From Prevotella sp. UBA1104 (lineage in GTDB: Bacteria > Bacteroidota > Bacteroidia > Bacteroidales > Bacteroidaceae), in contig DCBP01000061.1 of the NCBI GenBank assembly GCA_002314055.1, positions 1 to 35,228 of the forward strand: 35,228 bases of DNA. The letters are read 5' to 3'. Made by a program: the position numbers and the translations under genes. This document shows positions 1 to 5,974 of this stretch, in pieces; within the stretch, counting starts at the first letter, position 1; each line of letters opens with the position of its first letter. The notes under the pieces were generated by a model. It was given only the letters and a program-made list of their open reading frames with translations, ran no database searches and was not told the DNA's origin.

Positions 1-69
1 TTATCCCGAACTGGGGTAAATACTAATAAAAATGGGGTTATCTGCATTTAATATATTGAACTCTTTCGA

Positions 70-157
70 GCGTATCTATCAAACGGTCCGGGCGTTTCTA
101 TCAAACTGTCTGGGCGTTTCTATCAAACGCCATCGGTATTTCTATCAAACACTTTTG
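70..157. repeat. Four imperfect 22-bp tandem repeats (TTTCTATCAAAC core)
   Basis: Four head-to-tail 22-bp units at 70-91, 92-113, 114-135 and 136-157. Each carries the core (A/T)TTCTATCAAAC or a one-base variant, followed by a variable 7-9 nt. There is no unique spacer, so this is a minisatellite-like tract and not a CRISPR array. The last unit runs into a GTGCAG/CTGCAC hairpin. A related arrangement occurs near 17.1 kb and a single core at 26403-26417. No gene is visible in positions 1-236. Confidence 0.85.
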
Positions 158-180
158 GTGCAGAATAGCTGCACTTTTTT
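158..180 (+). terminator. Hairpin plus T-run, terminator-like
   Basis: Stem GTGCAG (158-163) and CTGCAC (169-174) with loop AATAG, followed by six T on the plus strand. This has the form of an intrinsic terminator for transcripts entering from the left edge. The hairpin is also part of the repeat family ending the 22-bp array, so it may be a repeat feature and not a dedicated terminator. Confidence 0.35.
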
Positions 181-236
181 GACACCGTATATATACAACA
201 AAAGCGGCAACCGAATCACTTCGCCTGCCGCCTCTG

Positions 237-307
237 TTGTCCCAGGCGGATTCGAACCACCACTGACAGAACCAAAAACTGTAGTGCTACCATTACACCA
301 TAGGACA
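237..307 (-). tRNA. tRNA-Gln (anticodon TTG)
   Basis: Read on the minus strand, the acceptor stem TGTCCTA (301-307) pairs with TGGGACA (238-244) over 7 bp with one G-U, leaving discriminator A at 237. The D arm contains GGTGTAATGGTAGCAC, the T arm GTGGTTCGAATCC, and the anticodon loop TTTTGGT gives anticodon TTG (Gln). The top pair of the anticodon stem is T-T. CCA is not encoded. A consensus promoter lies about 50 nt upstream, after the tyrS terminator, so it appears to be its own transcription unit. Confidence 0.95.
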
Positions 308-357
308 ATAATTAAAATTCTATCTTGGAACATGTCCAACTGATTATTAAGGCTATG

Positions 358-389
358 CAAAGATAAGACTTTTTTAGTCTATCACCAAA
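358..389 (-). promoter_or_regulatory. Bacteroidetes-type promoter of tRNA-Gln
   Basis: On the minus strand, TTTG (386-389) is followed by 20 nt and then TATCTTTG (358-365), an exact match to TTTG-N19-21-TAnnTTTG. It lies between the tyrS terminator and the tRNA, with a predicted start near 351. The spacer contains the small palindrome AGACT/AGTCT around a T-run. Confidence 0.75.
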
Positions 390-399
390 TTTTATCAAG

Positions 400-436
400 A
401 AAAAATAAGGCAGCAAGTATTAATTGCCGCCTTATT
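400..436 (-). terminator. Intrinsic terminator of tyrS
   Basis: A 13-bp stem with one mismatch (404-416 with 424-436; AATAAGGC arms) and a 7-nt loop, followed on the minus strand by six T (405-400, shared with the base of the stem). It lies 45 nt past the tyrS stop codon. Confidence 0.85.
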
Positions 437-481
437 CTGAAATTTAAACCGTTTTGTTATGATTTGAACTCTTGATGAGCC

Positions 482-1780
482 TTATTTTACTATAAGCAAA
501 TAATAATTCTTCTTGCCGCGCTGAACAAGCAGATACTTGCCGTCGATTAGGTCTTCGGCAGTCACCACACGGTCGAATGCCGTAAGCTTTTCCTTGTTGA
601 GCGATACTCCGCCTCCCTGAACGAGCTTGCGCATCTCACCCTTGCTGGCGAATACCGGAGCAGCCTGTGTGAAGATTTCTACTGCTGGCTGTCCGAGCAC
701 GTCCTTGCTAACCTCAAACTGCGGTACGCCCTCGAAGATATCAAGGAAGGTCTGCTCGTCGAGCTTCAGGAGCGAGTCTTTGGTTGACTTTCCGAAGAGG
801 ATGCTTGATGCCTCGATTGCAGAGTCGAGAGCCTCGCGGGAATGCACGAGAACGGTTGTCTCCTCGGCAAGACGCTTCTGTAAGATGCGTCGTCCCGGAT
901 CCTGCTTGTGCTCCTCTATGAGGGCGTCTATGGTCTCCTTGTCGAGACTTGTGAATATCTTTATATAGCGCTCAGCATCGTCGTCGCTGACATTCAGCCA
1001 GAACTGGTAGAACTTGTATGGAGAGGTGCGCTTCGGGTCGAGCCAGATGTTTCCACTCTCGGTCTTTCCGAATTTCTTTCCGTCTGCCTTTGTTATCAGC
1101 GGACATGTTAGGGCGTATGTCTCTACATCATTTCCCAGCGTGCGGCGGATAAGTTCCGTACCCGTGGTCATGTTGCCCCACTGGTCGTTGCCGCCAAGCT
1201 GCATCTTGCAGTTGTAGTGCTGATAGAGATAGAGGAAGTCGTAGCCCTGGAGCAGCTGGTAAGTGAACTCCGTGAACGAGAGTCCGTCGCGTGCCGTACC
1301 GTTAAGTCTCTGCTGCACGCTTTCCTTTGCCATCATGTAATTTACTGTGATGTGCTTTCCTACTTCACGGGCAAAGTCGAGGAACGTAAAGTTCTTCATC
1401 CAGTCGTAGTTGTTTACCATCTCCGCTTTGTTTGGCTCCGTTCCCTCGAAATCGAGGAACTTGCTTACCTGCTTTTTTATGGCCTCCTGGTTATGGTATA
1501 GAGTCTTGTCGTCGAGTAGGTTGCGCTCCTGGCTTTTGCCCGAAGGATCGCCAATCATACCTGTTGCGCCGCCCACGAGAATGATAGGCTTATGACCGCA
1601 ACGCTGCAAGTGGCGCAACATCATGATACCGCAGAGGTGTCCGATGTGCAGAGAGTCGGCAGTAGGGTCTGTGCCAAGATATGCCGTAACCATCTCTTTT
1701 TGGAGCAGCTCTTCGGCGCCTGGCATTATCTGTGCCAGCATTCCGCGCCATTTCAGTTCTTCAACAAAGTTCTTTTTCAT
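482..1780 (-). CDS. tyrS: Tyrosine--tRNA ligase
   Basis: Charges tRNA-Tyr with tyrosine in the cytoplasm. The 432-residue protein has the class I HIGH motif at residues 45-48 (LHIGH), a YQLLQGYDFLYLYQ helix and QLGGNDQWGN tyrosine-site region, and a KFGKT version of the KMSKS loop at 236-240. An S4-type RNA-binding domain follows from about residue 360 (GGGVSLNKEK). Length and domain order are normal for the bacterial TyrS family. It is the last gene of the metK-DUF4271-hemD-rnpA-yidD-tyrS series on the minus strand, 52 nt after yidD, and ends at a clear intrinsic terminator before tRNA-Gln. Confidence 0.97.
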   Translation of the reverse strand: MKKNFVEELKWRGMLAQIMPGAEELLQKEMVTAYLGTDPTADSLHIGHLCGIMMLRHLQRCGHKPIILVGGATGMIGDPSGKSQERNLLDDKTLYHNQEAIKKQVSKFLDFEGTEPNKAEMVNNYDWMKNFTFLDFAREVGKHITVNYMMAKESVQQRLNGTARDGLSFTEFTYQLLQGYDFLYLYQHYNCKMQLGGNDQWGNMTTGTELIRRTLGNDVETYALTCPLITKADGKKFGKTESGNIWLDPKRTSPYKFYQFWLNVSDDDAERYIKIFTSLDKETIDALIEEHKQDPGRRILQKRLAEETTVLVHSREALDSAIEASSILFGKSTKDSLLKLDEQTFLDIFEGVPQFEVSKDVLGQPAVEIFTQAAPVFASKGEMRKLVQGGGVSLNKEKLTAFDRVVTAEDLIDGKYLLVQRGKKNYYLLIVK

Positions 1781-1832
1781 ATCGTTTAGTTGTTTAATTT
1801 TTATTTTTATGCCCCTTCTTGCCGTTTTTCCA

Positions 1833-2075
1833 CTACGGCACGGGGTCGTATCCGCTACCTCCCCACGGATGGCATCTCAGCAGTCTTTTTATTGCCAAGT
1901 AGAGTCCTTTTAGCGGTCCGTGTTTCGTTATTGCCTGCCGGGCGTATTCCGAGCATGTAGGGGTAAACCGGCACGACGGCGGAGTGAATGGCGAGATGCA
2001 TCTCTGATAGAACAGGATTGGAATACAGAGCAGCCACGAAAGAATTCTCGATATCTTTTTAAGAATACTCCCCAT
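1833..2075 (-). CDS. yidD: Membrane protein insertion efficiency factor YidD
   Basis: An 80-residue YidD (haemolysin-alpha/UPF0161 family) protein. The hydrophobic N-terminal helix (WLLCIPILFYQ), the cysteine-bearing core RFTPTCSEYARQAI and the C-terminal RCHPWGGSGYDPVP are the family signatures. Members associate with the inner membrane and help YidC-dependent insertion. It starts 4 nt after the rnpA stop, so the two are almost certainly co-transcribed and translationally coupled. The rnpA-yidD pairing is widespread in bacteria. Confidence 0.95.
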   Translation of the reverse strand: MGSILKKISRILSWLLCIPILFYQRCISPFTPPSCRFTPTCSEYARQAITKHGPLKGLYLAIKRLLRCHPWGGSGYDPVP

Positions 2076-2079
2076 GGTG

Positions 2080-2520
2080 TTACTGGCGTTCTGCCGCTGT
2101 AGCGTCTCCGCCGCGGTTTATCCGCTCTTCTATTCTCTGCAATAGCTTGACTACGCGTTTTTCCACTTCTGCACTGGAATGAAGCTCGTCGTCGAGCCAG
2201 ACGAATGCCATGTCGAGGCATGCTAACGGCATGGCGGCAATGCTGTCGCAAAGGCTATGCTTGTTCTTGCGGTATGCCTCGCGCACTTGTCTTTTCACAC
2301 GGTTGCGCTTTACGGCTCGCTTGAAATGTTTCTTGGGCACACTGACAAGCATTCTTACCTTGACGTCCCTGTCTTCTTCAGCTTCGCTTATGGCATAGAC
2401 TACCCGAAGCGGAAAGGATACCATCGAACGGCTTCCCGCTTTCTTGAAAAGATTTTCCACGGCATTGCGCCCATGGAGCCTCTCTTCCTTGCATAGGGTA
2501 TTTCTTCTTTCTTGTGCCAT
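2080..2520 (-). CDS. rnpA: Ribonuclease P protein component
   Basis: The protein cofactor of RNase P, which removes 5' leaders from tRNA precursors. The 146-residue sequence starts with the expected LCKEERLHGRNAVENLF segment and contains KHFKRAVKRNRVKRQVREAY, with the RNR motif at residues 72-74. The C-terminal extension is somewhat longer than in E. coli RnpA (119 aa), as is common in Bacteroidetes. In many bacteria rnpA follows rpmH; here it follows hemD by 27 nt, the Bacteroidales arrangement. Confidence 0.95.
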   Translation of the reverse strand: MAQERRNTLCKEERLHGRNAVENLFKKAGSRSMVSFPLRVVYAISEAEEDRDVKVRMLVSVPKKHFKRAVKRNRVKRQVREAYRKNKHSLCDSIAAMPLACLDMAFVWLDDELHSSAEVEKRVVKLLQRIEERINRGGDATAAERQ

Positions 2521-2547
2521 TTTCCGGGATGTCGTATTATTACGGCA

Positions 2548-3297
2548 TTAATCTTCCTGGTCTATAAGGAAGCGACGCAGTGCGCTTGTCATAGAAGGAT
2601 ATTTGGCTGACGGTGCCTCTACGAGCACGTCGAGTCCGGCATCATGTGCAGCCTTCGACGTGGACGGTCCGAAGGTTGCTGCCTTCATTGGCGGATTGGT
2701 GCCGTTAGGGAATGCCTTCTTGTATGCGGCAACTCCCGACGGACTGAAGAATACGCACATGTCGTAGTCGAAATTCTTTATCTCCTCATCGGTAAGGTCG
2801 TTGCATACCGTGCGGTACATCACGCACTCTGAGTGTTGCAGTCCCTTGGCGTCAAGCATTTTCTTTACGCTGTCGTCATGAACGTCGCTCAGCGGTACGA
2901 GATACTTCTCTGACTTGTGCTTTGCCATCAGCGGCACGAGGTCGTCTATCTTGCCTGTGCTACCGAAGAAGACCTTACGCTTGCGGTATTGCACGTATTT
3001 CTGGATATACAGCGAGATTGTCTCTGTAACGCAGAAGTACTTCATCGTGTCAGGAATCTCGAAACGCATCTCTTTGGCAATCTTGAAAAAGTTGTCGATG
3101 GCATGGCGAGACGTGAACACCACCGCCGTAAAACTTGTAATGCTTATTTTCTGCTGGCGGAACTCCTTTGAGGAGAGTCCTTCCACTTTTATGAACGGTC
3201 TGAATACAAACTCTACCCCGAAGTCCTCAGCAATACTGTAATATGGTGATTTATCGCTTGTTGGCTTGGGTTGAGAAATTAATATCTTCTTAATCAT
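2548..3297 (-). CDS. hemD: Uroporphyrinogen-III synthase family protein
   Basis: HemD closes and inverts ring D of hydroxymethylbilane to give uroporphyrinogen III. The 249-residue protein shows the family's pseudo-duplicated layout: VVFTSRHAIDNFF in the first half and CVFFSPSGVAAY with AATFGPSTSKAAHDAGLDV in the second. The N-terminal MIKKILISQPKP is typical of Bacteroidetes members. HemD sequences are poorly conserved, so assignment rests on these segments plus position between DUF4271 (7 nt away) and rnpA. No other tetrapyrrole gene is in the window, so whether the host makes haem cannot be judged here. Confidence 0.87.
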   Translation of the reverse strand: MIKKILISQPKPTSDKSPYYSIAEDFGVEFVFRPFIKVEGLSSKEFRQQKISITSFTAVVFTSRHAIDNFFKIAKEMRFEIPDTMKYFCVTETISLYIQKYVQYRKRKVFFGSTGKIDDLVPLMAKHKSEKYLVPLSDVHDDSVKKMLDAKGLQHSECVMYRTVCNDLTDEEIKNFDYDMCVFFSPSGVAAYKKAFPNGTNPPMKAATFGPSTSKAAHDAGLDVLVEAPSAKYPSMTSALRRFLIDQED

Positions 3298-3304
3298 CGA
3301 ACTC

Positions 3305-4336
3305 TTAAAAATTTATATTCAAATAACTTATCAATACCGACAGCACACCGCAGAGCGTGAGCAAAGGCATTATTTCAAGGGCGCAAAAGTACAAAATTAT
3401 TTGCAGATAAATGCCTTTTTGTCTGAAAAAGATTAAAAAGCACTTATATATCGACAGTAATCGCGATAATATTACTACTGATGCGATGTAAAGTATTGTG
3501 TTTTTTACTGATAGCCCGAAATATGCCTGCGATACTACTACCGGAAACATCACTACGCCTTCTATCGACGAGATGAAGAGATACGACTTCATCCACTGCT
3601 CGTTTTGCCTACCGCTGAAGAACACCCAGTTGACTAAGCTATAGAGAAGTGCCTTCAGCGTGTAATAACCGGCGAAGACACCGAAGAAGATGGCTATTAG
3701 CTGGTATTGCGACGACACGAAGAAGGTGTCGGAATTGTATTCCTGGGCATAGAAGAACGTGACGAGAGAGAGCAACAGACAGGTCTGGGCGGCAAGGAAG
3801 AACTGGAAGCGGAACTCGTTTGTCGTCTCCGTTATTACTGTCGTACCGCTGCGTTGCACTCTGAAGAAGTTTTTTGCCTGACGGATTATGAACCATCTCG
3901 ACTTCGAGAACGCCACGAGCGCCAGAATGAAACAGCCGAGGAGCAATGCGGTAATCATATTGTCGCTCTTTATCGTATATGGCACTGGGTCGCCGGCAAT
4001 GCCGTATCTGCCACCGTTTATCTCCGGATGCCACAGGGAGTCGGTAGAGAAGAAGTTCTGGCGGTAATACTGCGGCAGGTCTACTTTCTCGAGGTTCTTG
4101 TCGAGATTGTTCCTGTTTAGCATACTTGTCGAGTCGAGCGGCGTGGCGGTCTTGTAGTTGGGCGTGCTGCTATATACAGTCTGCAATGCCGAGTCTTGCT
4201 GTGCCGGAGTGGCATCGGGCGGAAGTTCTTGCAGCACCTGATAAGGGTGGCGCGGCATTTCCTCTTTATGTTCCTCTATAATATGGATGTTGTGAGAAGA
4301 CTGGTGCTTTACTTCTGTTGAGTCTGACTGTAACAT
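3305..4336 (-). CDS. DUF4271 integral membrane protein
   Basis: A 343-residue protein with a hydrophilic, Gln/Ser/Thr-rich N-terminal half (about residues 1-125) and then several hydrophobic segments (for example ITALLLGCFILALVAF, FLAAQTCLLLSLVTFF, AIFFGVFAGYYTLKALL, ILYFCALEIMPLLTLCG). This fits the Bacteroidetes-specific DUF4271 family, whose genes sit directly before hemD. No catalytic motif is visible and the function is unknown. Synteny suggests a co-transcribed housekeeping role, which is inference only. A 111-bp gap with a branched hairpin separates it from metK upstream. Confidence 0.85.
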   Translation of the reverse strand: MLQSDSTEVKHQSSHNIHIIEEHKEEMPRHPYQVLQELPPDATPAQQDSALQTVYSSTPNYKTATPLDSTSMLNRNNLDKNLEKVDLPQYYRQNFFSTDSLWHPEINGGRYGIAGDPVPYTIKSDNMITALLLGCFILALVAFSKSRWFIIRQAKNFFRVQRSGTTVITETTNEFRFQFFLAAQTCLLLSLVTFFYAQEYNSDTFFVSSQYQLIAIFFGVFAGYYTLKALLYSLVNWVFFSGRQNEQWMKSYLFISSIEGVVMFPVVVSQAYFGLSVKNTILYIASVVILSRLLSIYKCFLIFFRQKGIYLQIILYFCALEIMPLLTLCGVLSVLISYLNINF

Positions 4337-4362
4337 ATTCTTTGAATTTTATTATAGAAAAA

Positions 4363-4415
4363 TCGGAGACCCCGGAGATCTCGAACAAATAGTTCGAGCA
4401 CTCTGAGAACTCCGA
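4363..4415 (-). promoter_or_regulatory. Nested hairpin between metK and the DUF4271 gene
   Basis: An outer pair TCGGAG (read from 4415-4410) and CTCCGA (4368-4363) encloses a perfect 7-bp inner hairpin CTCGAAC/GTTCGAG (4380-4386 with 4392-4398). On the minus strand the outer arm is followed by TTTTTC, so it could act as a leaky terminator or attenuator after metK. The outer stem is short and this is a structural suggestion only. Confidence 0.4.
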
Positions 4416-4447
4416 GTTATATTGCTGATCTGCAAAACGTATGTATC

Positions 4448-5722
4448 CTACAGACCAAATTCTTTCTTTATTCTGTCTACAAGGTCGAGTTTCTCCCATG
4501 TAAACAGTTCTACTTCCATTTCTTTCGTTTCGTGATAACGGCTGGTGAATACTTTCTTCACCACTTCAGATTTTCTTCCCATATGTCCATAGGCTGCTGT
4601 CTCAAGATACATCGGTTGGCGCAGTTTTAACTGCTTTTCGATTGCTTTCGGACGCAGGTCGAACATCTTGGCTACCTTTTCAGCAATCTCGCCGTCTGTA
4701 AGGTTTACGTGGCTTCTGCCGTAGGTATTGACATATACGCTCACCGGCTCTGCCACGCCGATGGCATAGCTTACCTGAACGAGAATCTCGTCGGAAACTC
4801 CTGCAGCTACCATATTCTTGGCGATATGACGTGTGGCATAAGCTGCTGAACGGTCTACCTTGCTTGAGTCTTTGCCGGAGAAGGCTCCGCCACCATGTGC
4901 GCCCTTGCCACCGTAGGTATCAACGATTATCTTGCGACCTGTCAGTCCGGTATCGCCGTGAGGACCGCCGATAACGAACTTTCCTGTAGGGTTTACGAAA
5001 TACTTGATGTCGTCGTTGAAGAGCTGCAACACCTTGTCGCCTACCTGCTCTTTTACCCGAGGAATGAGTATGTTTATTACGTCCTCGCGTATTTTCTTCA
5101 GCATTGCCTCATCGTCGTCGGTGCCGTCTGCCTTCTTTATGAAATCATCGTGCTGTGTGGAAACGACGATGGTGTCTATACGCTGCGGGATATTGTCGTC
5201 GGAATATTCCACCGTTACCTGACTCTTTGAGTCTGGGCGCAGATATGTCATCTGCTTTCCTTCCTTGCGTATATCGGCAAGGGTTCTCATTATAAGCTGT
5301 GCAAGGTCGAGCGAAACCGGCATATAGTTGTCTGTCTCGTTTGTAGCATAGCCGAACATCATTCCCTGGTCGCCGGCTCCCTGGTCGAGGTCTTCCTCGC
5401 GGCTAACGCCACGGTTTATATCGTCGCTCTGCTCATGAATGGCTGTAAGAACACCGCAAGAGTCTCCGTCGAACTGGTATTCCGACTTTGTATATCCGAT
5501 TTTCTTTATTGTCTTTCTTGCTATTGTCTGCAAGTCTACGTATTCCTCTGAGCGTACTTCGCCCATGATGATGACCTGTCCCGTGGTACAGAATGTCTCG
5601 ATAGCACAGTGTGCCGTGTCGTCGTAGGCAAGGAACTGATCGAGCAATGCGTCGGAAATCTGGTCGGACACCTTGTCTGGATGTCCCTCAGATACAGATT
5701 CTGATGTGAAAAGATATGGCAT
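4448..5722 (-). CDS. metK: S-adenosylmethionine synthase
   Basis: Makes S-adenosylmethionine from methionine and ATP. The 424-residue protein carries GHPDKVSD at 13-20, the family signature GAGDQGMMFGYA at 115-126, and the glycine-rich GGGAFSGKDSSKVDRSAAY segment. The order of the three MetK domains is intact, and the length (longer than the roughly 384 aa of E. coli MetK) is normal for Bacteroidales. A consensus promoter about 50 nt upstream gives a short leader, with no room for a SAM riboswitch aptamer. Confidence 0.97.
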   Translation of the reverse strand: MPYLFTSESVSEGHPDKVSDQISDALLDQFLAYDDTAHCAIETFCTTGQVIIMGEVRSEEYVDLQTIARKTIKKIGYTKSEYQFDGDSCGVLTAIHEQSDDINRGVSREEDLDQGAGDQGMMFGYATNETDNYMPVSLDLAQLIMRTLADIRKEGKQMTYLRPDSKSQVTVEYSDDNIPQRIDTIVVSTQHDDFIKKADGTDDDEAMLKKIREDVINILIPRVKEQVGDKVLQLFNDDIKYFVNPTGKFVIGGPHGDTGLTGRKIIVDTYGGKGAHGGGAFSGKDSSKVDRSAAYATRHIAKNMVAAGVSDEILVQVSYAIGVAEPVSVYVNTYGRSHVNLTDGEIAEKVAKMFDLRPKAIEKQLKLRQPMYLETAAYGHMGRKSEVVKKVFTSRYHETKEMEVELFTWEKLDLVDRIKKEFGL

Positions 5723-5774
5723 GTTATCTATAAGTATTTTTTGTTCTTAAATATATATTTTCGATTAGGATTTG

Positions 5775-5805
5775 CAAAGATAACACATTAAACGATATGC
5801 TGCAA
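5775..5805 (-). promoter_or_regulatory. metK promoter
   Basis: On the minus strand TTG (5803-5805) is followed by a 20-nt spacer and TATCTTTG (5775-5782), matching the Bacteroidetes consensus. The predicted start near 5768 leaves a leader of about 46 nt. Confidence 0.75.
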
Positions 5806-5852
5806 TTTTTAGGAACAATTCATGATAAAAAGCATGAAAAAAAATGATATGT

Positions 5853-5867
5853 CACTTATTATAAGTG
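5853..5867. other. 15-bp palindrome upstream of metK promoter
   Basis: CACTTAT-T-ATAAGTG is a perfect 7-bp inverted repeat around one base. It lies about 47 bp upstream of the metK -33 element and next to the M16 gene terminator. It has the shape of a dimeric repressor site, but no regulator is known for it here. Confidence 0.35.
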
Positions 5868-5902
5868 AAAAATCCCGACCGCACAGTATTGCGACCGGGA
5901 TT
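5866..5902 (-). terminator. Intrinsic terminator of the M16 peptidase gene
   Basis: Stem 5871-5883 with 5890-5902 (AATCCCG arm plus CGCA arm with a 2x2 internal loop), followed on the minus strand by five T. It lies about 72 nt past the peptidase stop. Confidence 0.75.
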
Positions 5903-5974
5903 CTTATATTTGTCATAACCGAAGTTTCCAAACGGCACTTTGCCGCTTGCTACTCCGGAGAGAGTTTCGTTTCA

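Noticed and set aside
70..157. CRISPR array
   Set aside because: The units are directly adjacent with 22-bp period and no unique spacers, and there are no cas genes.
32..343. Plus-strand reading frame of about 103 codons
   Set aside because: It runs through the 22-bp repeats and antisense through tRNA-Gln; no family resemblance.
5723..5774. SAM riboswitch before metK
   Set aside because: The leader from the predicted start is only about 46 nt and shows no aptamer-like pairing.
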